Source of the DNA: Gemmata palustris | GTDB lineage: Bacteria > Planctomycetota > Planctomycetia > Gemmatales > Gemmataceae | DNA: 64,000 nt | Direction of reading: 5' to 3' | Assembly: GCF_017939745.1 (NCBI RefSeq) | Contig: NZ_JAGKQQ010000001.1 | Location: 5,084,001-5,148,000, forward strand | In this document: positions 23,430 through 30,952 of the stretch, one piece after another | How the letters are laid out: each line of letters starts with the position of its first letter | How positions within the stretch are numbered: the stretch's first letter is position 1 | Made by a program: the position numbers and the translations under genes | Notes under the pieces: model-generated | Databases searched by the model: none | Told to the model about the DNA's origin: nothing | What the model saw: the letters and a program-made list of their open reading frames with translations, nothing else

Positions 23430-24842
23430 TTACGACTGCGCGTCGGTCATCAGCGCGAAGGCGTTGGGGTCGATTGGTTGACCGCCGAAGCGAGCGCGGA
23501 TCACGACGAGCGTCGTGTTGGTGAGCGTGAGTTGCCGACCTTCGCGAGTCACCACAACTTCAGAGCCGAGGCGCTGGTACGCACGGTAGCGCTTCCAGCA
23601 TCCGAACAGGATGCGAGTATTCGGGATGTCGTTCTGAACCTTGTACTGATAGTCCAACAAGGTGTAGGACTGGTTGTCCATCCCCATCACCCGGCGCTCA
23701 TCACCGGGACCAACCGGGATCGCACGGGCGCGACGGTAAGACGTGTCGTTGGCCACGAACGCGGGGTTCCAGTCTTTCTGACGGTACTGCTTCTGGACGC
23801 TGAAGATCAACGACTCGTAATCGCTCACCGTCGGCGGTCCACCCGTGCCGTTGTCCGCGTTCACGGTCACCAGCCCCGACGTGTTGGTGACCCCCAAAGG
23901 CTCGTTGTAGCCGTTCCCGTTGACGATCACGCGATCCAGTTCGGCCTTCAGGCGCTCGCTGTACAGTTCCGTCACTTTCGCCCCGATGTTCACGGGCGAG
24001 TCGACGAGCATGTTGTTGTCGAGTTCGATCGCGCCCGCGACCGGGTATGTAGGCGTCGGGATTTCACTGACGAGCGAGGCCGTGTTGAAGGGCGTGAGCG
24101 CGGTCCCGGGATTTTGTCCCCAAGTCAGAGACAGGTTGTTTAGGCGCGCGGTGTCGATGCGCCGCGCGCTCACGGGCACGACATCGCAGAGACTAAAGAC
24201 CTCTGAGTGAAGCAGCGGAAGCGTGACGATGTTGCTGTCGAACTCGTAGGGCGTCAGGAACAAGCCGCCACTCACAGTGTCGTCCATCAGCGCCTTAACG
24301 TGCGTGTTGGGCACGTAGTCCGACGGGTCGGCCCCGCCACCGTAGTAGGCACCGGCGACGTCTCCGACCCACCGCCCCTTTTCCACGTGGTCCGCCAGGA
24401 GCGACTTTTCCCAATCGGTGAGCGTGATGCCCGGTACACCAGCCTTTTGCATGGTCCTCTTGAACCACACGCCTACGATCGCATGATCTTTTTCCGAGGC
24501 GGTCTCGACGTTCTTCGAGCCCCACCGCAGGGGGTTCCCGTCGCGGCCCTTGATCGCGTACTTCTTCTCGGAGAGCCGATCGCCCGCGTCCTTGACCTTC
24601 GCGCCGGCGAAAATCTTCCCCGCCTTAGTCCCCGCCCCGACCGAGGCCGGGGTGTTCTTCAACTTTGCCATTTTCGATCTCACACCCCGGACTTGTTTCG
24701 TGGTCGCCTTCGCGTCCGGTGCGCTCAGGTGCCCTCCCCACCGCAACAGCGCCACAGTAGCGTGTGCGGTATTTTTCGGGAGCGCTCCACCCTTTACGGC
24801 GTCGGCAATCGCTCGTTCGACCTGCTTCGTTATGTTCTTCAC
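23430..24842 (-). CDS. HK97-fold major capsid protein
   Basis: 470 aa. The first ~170 residues are charged and helical (a possible scaffold or delta-domain: LKNTPASVGAGTKAGKIFAG). The HK97 core follows from about residue 190: SGGLFLTPYEFDSNIVTLPLLHSEVFSLCDVVPVS, GAIELDNNMLVDSPVNIGAKVTELYSERLKAELDRVIVNGNGYNEPLGV, FAVND-type VANDTSYRR, and NTRILFGCWKRYRAYQRLGSEVVV near the end. No prohead protease gene is found, so the N-terminal region may stay attached. Start overlaps the upstream zinc-finger gene by 4 bp. Confidence 0.93.
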   Translation of the reverse strand: MKNITKQVERAIADAVKGGALPKNTAHATVALLRWGGHLSAPDAKATTKQVRGVRSKMAKLKNTPASVGAGTKAGKIFAGAKVKDAGDRLSEKKYAIKGRDGNPLRWGSKNVETASEKDHAIVGVWFKRTMQKAGVPGITLTDWEKSLLADHVEKGRWVGDVAGAYYGGGADPSDYVPNTHVKALMDDTVSGGLFLTPYEFDSNIVTLPLLHSEVFSLCDVVPVSARRIDTARLNNLSLTWGQNPGTALTPFNTASLVSEIPTPTYPVAGAIELDNNMLVDSPVNIGAKVTELYSERLKAELDRVIVNGNGYNEPLGVTNTSGLVTVNADNGTGGPPTVSDYESLIFSVQKQYRQKDWNPAFVANDTSYRRARAIPVGPGDERRVMGMDNQSYTLLDYQYKVQNDIPNTRILFGCWKRYRAYQRLGSEVVVTREGRQLTLTNTTLVVIRARFGGQPIDPNAFALMTDAQS

Positions 24843-25015
24843 CGTTTCCCCCTAGTGTCCGCGTAGTCGGCCCGCCGGTCCACATGGCGACCGCGTCGAT
24901 ACCCGGTTCGTCGAAGTGCGAAGCACCAGCACGTTTCACAGACTCGGACCACCCGCCCACGGTCGCGGAGCACGTACTCAGGCTCAGCCGGGTTCGGGCA
25001 CCGCTCGCACTTCAT
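24839..25015 (-). CDS. Small zinc-finger protein
   Basis: 58 aa with two CxxC pairs (MKCERCPNP and VCETCWCF), basic C-terminus. Its stop overlaps the capsid start by 4 bp, which supports translation. Start taken at MKCERCPN; upstream in-frame codons are Gly/Arg-rich. Function unknown, probably nucleic-acid binding. Confidence 0.6.
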   Translation of the reverse strand: MKCERCPNPAEPEYVLRDRGRVVRVCETCWCFALRRTGYRRGRHVDRRADYADTRGKR

Positions 25016-25677
25016 CGAACGCTCCCACCAGACCGAGGCTGAGTGAGGAATAGAGCCATCACCGCCCCCAGCACGAACCCCACCACCGCGACGAACCCGA
25101 CGCACACCAGGGAGATCACTTATCCACCTCGCCTCGGTCCTGATTGGCGGGGTGGAAGATGCCGTGCCGCCTGAATTTCACGACACCCCCCACCCCATTT
25201 GTCTCGTTCACTCAGTCATTCCCGGAGGAGGGAGGGAGCAGACCGACCCCTGTGGAGTCGGTCGGAAGGCACCCCCGTCGTCGGTTGGTCACATCCCGGC
25301 CCGGGTGTTTGGTTCGCGCATCCCGGGCTTTCACCCTGCGCGCTGACCCGCAGCTAAGCCCGGCAGGGTGTCGGACGCACACCGGGGCAGGTCAGTAAGG
25401 TGGCCCCCTCCGGGTCCACCGTGTCCCTGGTTACTCGCCTATTGGCGTCTGGCCTTCTGCCGGGTCAGCAGTACCCACTTGTTGCTGTGCTTTCGCCTCT
25501 GCGCGCCCTGCATCATGCAGCGGTGCCCGTTTCCGGATAGGTGTGGATAACACCTAGCAGCGCCCTTCAGGGCTTCCATTCGGAGGCTGTCATCTGTACG
25601 ATGATTGTGTGGCACGGCCCTGCTATACCGCGTCACAATCACAGGCCGAGTGTCGTTTGCCGCGACACTCGGCCTTT
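25016..25677. other. Gene-free stretch of the element
   Basis: About 660 bp with no gene I can support. The minus strand could encode a 46-residue basic peptide starting MEALKGAARCY (about 25439-25579), but nothing backs it. Several GC-rich inverted segments are visible, for instance GCCGGGCTT and AAGCCCGGG around 25325-25370 on the minus strand. The plus strand ends in the terminator at 25644-25678, so a plus-strand small RNA is conceivable. Confidence 0.4.
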
Positions 25678-25678
25678 T
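25644..25678 (+). terminator. Intrinsic terminator on the plus strand
   Basis: GGCCGAGTGTCG (25644-25655), loop TTTGCCG, CGACACTCGGCC (25663-25674), followed by TTTT. A 12-bp perfect stem with a short U-run. No plus-strand gene precedes it in the gene-free stretch. Confidence 0.7.
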
Positions 25679-25857
25679 CATTTCTGGGGCAAATCTTTGC
25701 CCGGCTCTCTTTTTCCCGTGACGATCACAATTCGGTTTGTGAGTCCTGTGCCCGCCATAACCACCGGCACAATGTCGTCCCGCACACTGCGTAGGAGCCG
25801 CGCCAGGGCGCTAATTGCGTCCGACGACGGGACCATCTCCGGTTCACTCGCTGGCAT
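25678..25857 (-). CDS. Possible small protein of the element
   Basis: 59 aa starting MPASEPEMVPSSDAISALARLLRSVRDDIVPVVMAGTG. Its start overlaps the preceding gene end by 14 bp. The last codons cross palindrome copy 4 and read GKDLPQ, echoing the GKDLP end of the terminase ATPase. No family recognised; the coding call is tentative. Confidence 0.45.
   Translation of the reverse strand: MPASEPEMVPSSDAISALARLLRSVRDDIVPVVMAGTGLTNRIVIVTGKREPGKDLPQK
25686..25702. repeat. Element-specific palindrome, copy 4
   Basis: GGGGCAAATCTTTGCCC (one C shorter than the others), directly beside the plus-strand terminator and followed on plus by GGCTCTCTTTTTCCC. Confidence 0.75.
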
Positions 25858-26308
25858 CACGCACCCCCTCTGTGGCCGCGGTAACTGCCGCTCGCAGGTC
25901 CACATAAAGCGGGGCAATGTCGATCGCAGTTATTTGCAGTCCGGCCGCACTGAGTTGTTCCGCGTGGGCTTTGGCGGACTTCTCGACATTCGCGCGAAAC
26001 AGCAACTCCGGCATCGCCTGATGACCGACCAGCATCACCCAGGAGCGCCCGTCAGCAATCGCGGCCTCGCACATCTCGTCGGAGGCGATTGAGGCTATGG
26101 CGCGTCCTACGGCTTCAGCCTCGGTCCCACGCACGCCACGGCCGATGAGCGCGGATGTGGTGAGGACTGCGAGCAGGTGTCGCACACCCCACCGACGTCG
26201 CCCGTCGCTGAGGGTTCGCGGAACGCAGCCCAGACCGAGCAACATGCGGTGCGCGTGTAATCGCGAGATGCGCAGGATTCGCGCTGCTGTCGGTGTCGAC
26301 ACGTCCAT
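25844..26308 (-). CDS. Helix-turn-helix protein of the element
   Basis: 154 aa. The start MDVSTPTAARILRISRLHAHRMLLGLGCVP resembles a MerR/excisionase-like winged helix, followed by RRWGVRHLLAVLTTSALIGRGV, and a C-terminal helical part (ANVEKSAKAHAEQLSAAGLQITAIDIAPLYVDL). Likely a DNA-binding regulator near the right end of the element. Upstream of it are a CCCGGCCGGG palindrome and a TTGACA-like box. An 18-residue longer start is possible. Confidence 0.6.
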   Translation of the reverse strand: MDVSTPTAARILRISRLHAHRMLLGLGCVPRTLSDGRRRWGVRHLLAVLTTSALIGRGVRGTEAEAVGRAIASIASDEMCEAAIADGRSWVMLVGHQAMPELLFRANVEKSAKAHAEQLSAAGLQITAIDIAPLYVDLRAAVTAATEGVRDASE

Positions 26309-26532
26309 AGGGGCACTCCGGGTAGCAGTTACCCTGAATGTTACCCGGCCGGGTGTCAACAATCAATATTTATCGCGCGATCGTTGTCTTATTTGAAATT
26401 TTATTAGTAAAACATTTTACGCTTACAAAAATACCCTTGACAGCTTGAAGTGCATAAATGCTTGAAATGCAGGTGAAAATGAAAAACCCGGGGCAAGGAT
26501 GCCCCGGGTCGCGAGATTGCTAAAACGAATGT
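26309..26532. other. AT-rich gene-free spacer
   Basis: 224 bp, clearly lower GC than the surroundings between about 26370 and 26470. It contains the palindrome GTAAAACATTTTAC (26407-26420) and the terminator at 26482-26509. It probably holds the promoter of the leftward HTH gene. Confidence 0.55.
26482..26509 (-). terminator. Intrinsic terminator of the PadR cassette
   Basis: Minus strand: ACCCGGGGCA, loop TCCT, TGCCCCGGGT, then TTTTC and ATTTT. A 10-bp GC stem followed by a U-run, 24 bp after the stop of the 196-aa gene. Confidence 0.85.
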
Positions 26533-27123
26533 TCACATCAGTCTGAACCATCGTGCGAGCCACGTTCGGATCGCCTCGGAACTTTGAGTGCCAGCAATGC
26601 CAACAAGAAGTACGAGTGCGGTCTTCCGAAATTTTGAGCCGAGTGCTGCCCAGAGGCTCTGGTTCACAAGGATCATTGTCCTGACGGTGAAGCAAAATGA
26701 TAGCCATCGCTTACTGAACCAACCCTCCCGGAGGGCATGGGCGAGCAGATAGTCTTCCTTCAATTCTTCATGAGCCGGCTCGTACACTTTTTCTCTGACT
26801 GAGCGTGGGAGGAGGAAGGGGAATAAATTCCACCAGCGAATGAGAGCCCCTTTCAACTCTTCGGATGCGACTACTCTTTCAAAATCAGACAACTCCACCC
26901 TGTTATTCGCCTCGTCAAGCGTTATGGTTTTCGGTTTGTACGACGTCGAATTCACATGCTCAACCAACCTACTTATCACATCATGATCGAATTTATCCGA
27001 TTCCATGTTAAACGATACAGCAATGCCCCTTTTGTACTCTGTTATCACGACCGATGACGATCTGAACGAGCAGAGGCGTTTCAGCAACTGATTTTTCAAG
27101 AATTTATCGTCCCGATCAGCCAT
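26533..27123 (-). CDS. Unknown protein with a C-terminal membrane helix
   Basis: 196 aa, low GC and with Phe/Ile/Lys-rich usage unlike host genes. Mostly soluble (MADRDDKFLKNQLLKRLCSF), with a central ELSDFERVVASEELKGALIRWWNLFPFLLP and a near-C-terminal hydrophobic helix FRKTALVLLVGIAGTQS before LARWFRLM. Its start overlaps the PadR gene by 8 bp, so the two form one unit ended by an intrinsic terminator. No family recognised; in such cassettes the PadR controls a membrane effector. Confidence 0.72.
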   Translation of the reverse strand: MADRDDKFLKNQLLKRLCSFRSSSVVITEYKRGIAVSFNMESDKFDHDVISRLVEHVNSTSYKPKTITLDEANNRVELSDFERVVASEELKGALIRWWNLFPFLLPRSVREKVYEPAHEELKEDYLLAHALREGWFSKRWLSFCFTVRTMILVNQSLWAALGSKFRKTALVLLVGIAGTQSSEAIRTWLARWFRLM

Positions 27124-27445
27124 TGCTGAGGCCTCCCAAATTGAGCCCTCTGGCAGCATCTAACCCAGCGTAAAAATCACGGACGGTACCAAGCGCCGAA
27201 ACGCCCGCGGCTGCTACTTTGTAGACTCGCTCCTTAATAGTTTGCCCCGCAACAATCTTCTGCTCGTACCGACCTTCTACGAATTTGGACTCTTCGAGCC
27301 GAGCCATCAACTGATAGAACGCAGGGGCCGATTTGCGATGCCCCTCTTGCTCCAAGAGGGCGCGAAGCGATCTTCCCGATTGCTCGCCATCCAAGAGCGC
27401 GGCGAGCAGCAGAAACTGCAAGTGAGTAATGTCTGGCAGTGGCAT
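27116..27445 (-). CDS. PadR-family transcriptional regulator
   Basis: 109 aa. PadR winged-helix pattern: LQFLLLAALLDGEQSGRSLRALLEQEGHRKSAPAFYQLMARLEESKFVEGRYEQK, then IKERVYKVAAAGVSAL. It lies between the right attachment site and a membrane-protein gene it overlaps. A perfect 7+7 bp palindrome 19 bp upstream of its ATG is the obvious autoregulatory operator. Confidence 0.88.
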   Translation of the reverse strand: MPLPDITHLQFLLLAALLDGEQSGRSLRALLEQEGHRKSAPAFYQLMARLEESKFVEGRYEQKIVAGQTIKERVYKVAAAGVSALGTVRDFYAGLDAARGLNLGGLSNG

Positions 27446-27464
27446 GGCACCCCCTAAGTAACGC

Positions 27465-27479
27465 GACCTTACTAAGGTC
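27465..27479. promoter_or_regulatory. Candidate PadR operator
   Basis: GACCTTA-C-TAAGGTC, a 15-bp palindrome with a single central base, located between the PadR start codon and the right attachment site. Confidence 0.65.
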
Positions 27480-27525
27480 ATGTTATCTCGACCAGCGGCT
27501 GATGTCAAGCACACGGGTAGGATCG

Positions 27526-27570
27526 CTACTCGTCGAACAAATTCGGGGGTTGCGGTGGGTCGATCACGGT
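27526..27570. other. Putative right attachment site
   Basis: The 3' end of the DUF72 gene; about 40 bp match 12644-12683 with four substitutions, encoding VIDPPQPPNLFDE here. It marks the other junction of the element. Confidence 0.65.
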
Positions 27571-28401
27571 GAGGCCGGGCGTGTCGCGCAGCACCTTTTC
27601 TAGCCGTTTGGCGTTCGCAATGGCGTCCGGCATCCCGGCGCGCTGGTACTCGTCGGCGGTGATCTCCAAACTTATCGCCCGTGTACCCACGCAGTTGTTG
27701 AAGAAGATCAGCGCCTCGTCCGCGCGGCCCTTTTCGGCCGCGGCCTTTAGCCCGGCGGCCCACTCGCGCAGCTCGGCCTCGGTGTAGTCGTAGGCGTAGC
27801 GCAGCTTGCCGTCCTGATACCAGTTATCGGCGTTCTGAGAGTGGAGACGGGCGTAGATGCGACGGTTCGCGATTCGTAGTCCGCGTGGGAACAGAGTAGG
27901 CACATCCGGGACGCCCACACTCACCAAATCCAGATCGACGTGCTCCATCCACTCGCGCAAGTTCGGCGCGTTCCAGGACCGGTGCCGGAACTCCACCGCC
28001 ACCCGGTGCGGCTTCAGTTGCGCGCCGACGTGCGTGATCCACGCGCGGTTGTCGGCGGTGTTGTGGAACGCTTCCGGCACCTGGAAGATCAGCCCGAGCG
28101 ACTTGCCCGTCGCGGCGAGGTGGTCGGCGGCCTGCTTGAACGCCGGGATGTCGTCGATCGATCTCTCGTGGCTCACGGACTTCGGCACCTTGAGCGTGTA
28201 GCCGAACCCGGGCGACGACCGGCGGGCCATCTTCGTGATCTGCTCGCGCGTCGGCGGGCGGTAGAACGACGAGTTGATTTCGACGGCCGCGAACCGCGTC
28301 GCGTAGTACGGCAGCATGTCGTGTTGTGTGGTGCCGCGCGGGTAGAACCCGCCGACCCACGCGGGGTACGCATATCCCGCCGTACCGATCCGAACGTTCA
28401 T
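27526..28401 (-). CDS. DUF72 (YecE-like) protein, integration target
   Basis: 291 aa TIM-barrel-like DUF72 protein: MNVRIGTAGYAYPAWVGGFYP, YYATRFAAVEINSSFYRPPTREQ, FGYTLKVPKSVSHERSI, GLIFQVPEAFH, VAVEFRHRSWN and YARLHSQNADNWY are the usual blocks. Biochemical role unknown. The gene is intact and ends DPPQPPNLFDE, nearly the same as the recombinase C-terminus. This means the element inserted at its 3' end and the reading frame was restored at this junction. Confidence 0.93.
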   Translation of the reverse strand: MNVRIGTAGYAYPAWVGGFYPRGTTQHDMLPYYATRFAAVEINSSFYRPPTREQITKMARRSSPGFGYTLKVPKSVSHERSIDDIPAFKQAADHLAATGKSLGLIFQVPEAFHNTADNRAWITHVGAQLKPHRVAVEFRHRSWNAPNLREWMEHVDLDLVSVGVPDVPTLFPRGLRIANRRIYARLHSQNADNWYQDGKLRYAYDYTEAELREWAAGLKAAAEKGRADEALIFFNNCVGTRAISLEITADEYQRAGMPDAIANAKRLEKVLRDTPGLTVIDPPQPPNLFDE

Positions 28402-28573
28402 TCGAGCTTACAGTTTGTATGCGCGGAGCGGGCGAGAGAGATATTCTAACCGCACTCTGTCATGCGCGGTAACTCGGTGAACCGCACGCGCACACGCCGT
28501 TACGGTTCAGTTGCGCGACACCAGCCACCGCCGCGGTTACACTGTGCAGATCCACAAGCCCCGGAGACCGTTC

Positions 28574-29272
28574 ATGTCCGCTCAGATGTTCGGCGAAGTG
28601 ATCCCGAACGGCATCTCCATTCTCATCGGCATCTGTGTGACGCTGGTCGGTTTTCGCGTCTTCGGGAAGAAACCGGGCGTGAGCGAAGAAGCCGATCGGT
28701 GGCACGCGAAGACCGGGAAGTGGCTCAAGCTCCTCGGCCCGGTGATCGTGCTCGGTGGCCTCGTGTCACTCGTCGCAACGACCGGCAAGTATTGGTCGCG
28801 GCCGGCCGATGGCTGGAGCCGCCACACCACTACAGACGGGGCGTGCAGTGTCGAATTCCCACACGCCCCGCAACACGAAGTGCAATCGGCCCCCGGCAAT
28901 AACGGCGAGAGCCTGAACGTGGCGGACACGAGCCACAACACAAATTACTCGCTCACATTCTCGGACCTCTCGGCCAAAGATGCCGCGCACCCAATTGATG
29001 AGCAGTTCGACGACATCCGCGACATCTTCATGAGTGCGTCGCCGGGCGGCACAACGCCGGTGCTACTCGATGATCGCGTGCTCGTTGAGAACGGCTTCCC
29101 CGGTCGGGAATATCGCATCGCGGTCGGGCACCAGTTCGTGACGCGGATCAAGGTGTTCATCAACGGCTCGCGCGTCTACCGTGCCATCGCGGTGAACCCG
29201 CCCGATATCGAACTCGATCGCAAATCCCAGCGGTTCATCGGCTCCTTCCGCTTCGAGATCCGCAAGCCGTGA
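28574..29272 (+). CDS. Two-helix membrane protein with extracytoplasmic domain
   Basis: 232 aa. Two N-terminal TM helices (VIPNGISILIGICVTLVGF and LKLLGPVIVLGGLVSLVAT) precede a ~150-residue extracytoplasmic domain (WSRHTTTDGACSVEFPHAPQHEV...REYRIAVGHQFVTRIKVFINGSRVYRAIAV...RFIGSFRFE), a fold seen in planctomycete proteins that carry a short lipid- or surface-binding domain. Function unknown. Start at MSAQMFGEV. Confidence 0.75.
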   Translation: MSAQMFGEVIPNGISILIGICVTLVGFRVFGKKPGVSEEADRWHAKTGKWLKLLGPVIVLGGLVSLVATTGKYWSRPADGWSRHTTTDGACSVEFPHAPQHEVQSAPGNNGESLNVADTSHNTNYSLTFSDLSAKDAAHPIDEQFDDIRDIFMSASPGGTTPVLLDDRVLVENGFPGREYRIAVGHQFVTRIKVFINGSRVYRAIAVNPPDIELDRKSQRFIGSFRFEIRKP

Positions 29273-29350
29273 CCGGGCACGTTTTCTCTACTCCATCGCC
29301 ATTTGCAGAGTCCCGCGGTACGATGCACTCTCACCACTGAGAGTCGCACC

Positions 29351-30370
29351 ATGTCCAAAGCCAAGAAGCCGGTGCTGGCGAAGCTGTCCGATCTCCAAGC
29401 AGGAAACTACGTCGATTGCTTCGTGCAACTCGCGGAGAAGCAGCGTAAGACGCTGACGGACGGCAAACCGTTCATCACCTGCAAGTACCGCGACGCCAAG
29501 CGCACCGTCGGGGCCGTGCCCATTTGGGGCGACGTGCCGCTGTTCGATCAGGCCCAAGAGTGGCAGGTCGGGCAGTTCTTCAAGGTGCGCGCGACCTACA
29601 CCGAGCACGAGAAGTACGGCCCGCAGCTCGATGTCGAGCAGATTCGGCAGGTCGAGGACCGCGACCGCGCGGACGGGTTCAGTGAACTCGATTTCGTCGA
29701 GCGCTCCCGTCACGACCCCGCCGAGATGTTCGCGGAACTCGAAGCTCTCGTAAGTGGGGAAGTCGCAGACGGCCCGCTCCGCGCACTCACTCTGAATCTG
29801 CTCACGACACACGCCGACACGCTGAAAACGCTGCCGGCCTCCACGCGGCACTTCTACCCGTTCGCGGGCGGCTGGCTCGAACACACGCTCTCGGTCGCGC
29901 GCTCGTGTGCGTGGTTGGCGGACCGATACGCGGCCCAATTCCCCGAACTGAACCCGCCCCTGAATCGCGGTCTGGTAATCGCGGCCGCCGTGCTGCACGA
30001 CATCGGCCGGGTCCGCGGGGTAGATTTGCCGCCCGGTCAACCCGGGCACGTCAACGTCCCCGGCGAGTTGTTCGGGCACCTGTTCCTCGGTTACGACATG
30101 ATCCGCACGGCCGCAAGCGCGGTACCCGACCTCGACCCCGAACTGCTCAACCTGCTGTTGCACTGTGTCATCACACCGCTGAGGCTCCCGGAGCGCGGGG
30201 CGTCGCGGTTCCCGTGCATCCCCGAAGCCCTGATCCTCCACCACGCGGACGAACTCGACGGGAAGTTGGAAATGCACGTCCGGTGCCTCACGCGCGACAC
30301 GTCCGACGGCCCGTTCACCGACCGCGACCCCGTCCTCGGGCGCCCGCTGTTAAAGGCACGCAAGGTGTGA
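29351..30370 (+). CDS. OB-fold plus HD-domain nuclease (YhaM-like)
   Basis: 339 aa. An N-terminal OB-fold (LSDLQAGNYVDCFVQLAEKQRKTLTDGKPFITCKYRDAKRTVGAVPIW, about residues 9-110) binds nucleic acid. The HD domain (about 165-310) has HTLSVARSCAWLAD, LVIAAAVLHDIGRV with the metal-binding HD pair, GHLFLGYDMI and ILHHADELDGK. This order matches YhaM/CBF1 3'-5' exonucleases. Expected role: RNA or single-strand DNA turnover in the cytoplasm. Start at MSKAKKP, 20 nt from the line of Arg-rich upstream codons. Confidence 0.88.
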   Translation: MSKAKKPVLAKLSDLQAGNYVDCFVQLAEKQRKTLTDGKPFITCKYRDAKRTVGAVPIWGDVPLFDQAQEWQVGQFFKVRATYTEHEKYGPQLDVEQIRQVEDRDRADGFSELDFVERSRHDPAEMFAELEALVSGEVADGPLRALTLNLLTTHADTLKTLPASTRHFYPFAGGWLEHTLSVARSCAWLADRYAAQFPELNPPLNRGLVIAAAVLHDIGRVRGVDLPPGQPGHVNVPGELFGHLFLGYDMIRTAASAVPDLDPELLNLLLHCVITPLRLPERGASRFPCIPEALILHHADELDGKLEMHVRCLTRDTSDGPFTDRDPVLGRPLLKARKV

Positions 30371-30453
30371 CGGTATCTGAGGTACGCCCCGGTGCGCCTT
30401 CTTCCCCTCGCCGTGACGAGGAGGAATGAAAAACCCGGATACGGAGAACCAAC

Positions 30454-30948
30454 GTGAGCACGACCGCAACGAGCCTCTACGACATTCCCGTTTCTACGAT
30501 CGACAACACGCCCATCACACTGGAGCCGTACCGCGGTAAGGTGCTGCTCGTCGTGAACGTCGCCAGCAAGTGCGGGTTCACCGGGCAGTACAAGGGGTTG
30601 GAAGAACTGTACCGCAAGTACAAGGATCGCGGGCTGGTGATCCTGGGGTTCCCGTGCAACCAGTTCATGGCCCAGGAACCGGGCAACGCGGAAGAGATTC
30701 AATCGTTCTGCTCGCTGAAGTACGACGTGACGTTCCCGATGTTCGCGAAGGTGGACGTGAACGGGAAGAACGAACACCCGCTGTACACGCACCTCAAGGG
30801 CGCCGCGCGCGGTACCCTGGGCACGCGGGGCATCAAGTGGAACTTCACCAAGTTCCTCGTGGACCGCACCGGGAACGTGGTCGCGCGCCGCGGACCGACG
30901 ACCGCGCCGCACCAACTCACCGCCGATATCGAACACCTGTTGGGATGA
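30454..30948 (+). CDS. Glutathione peroxidase-family thiol peroxidase
   Basis: 164 aa, full family length. The catalytic cysteine is C40 in NVASKCGFTGQY, followed by GFPCNQF and KWNFTKFLV, which supply the Gln, Trp and Asn of the active site. It uses cysteine, not selenocysteine, and likely takes electrons from thioredoxin. GTG start. Its stop lies 4 bp before the next gene. Confidence 0.95.
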   Translation: MSTTATSLYDIPVSTIDNTPITLEPYRGKVLLVVNVASKCGFTGQYKGLEELYRKYKDRGLVILGFPCNQFMAQEPGNAEEIQSFCSLKYDVTFPMFAKVDVNGKNEHPLYTHLKGAARGTLGTRGIKWNFTKFLVDRTGNVVARRGPTTAPHQLTADIEHLLG

Positions 30949-30952
30949 CGCA

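Larger units (their letters stand above)
12644..27570. mobile_element. Integrated phage-like element with capsid, portal and terminase but no tail-fibre or lysis genes
   Basis: About 14.9 kb bounded by imperfect repeats of the DUF72 gene 3' end, with a large serine recombinase at the left end. It contains an RHH regulator, a SWIM protein, an AbiTii defence gene, a zinc-ribbon membrane protein, a tape-measure-like coiled-coil protein, a split terminase, HNH, TerS-like, portal, capsid and several small proteins, plus a PadR cassette at the right end. Four copies of an 18-bp palindrome occur only inside it in this window. No baseplate, tail-fibre, holin, lysin, prohead protease or replication gene is seen. 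Confidence 0.88.
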
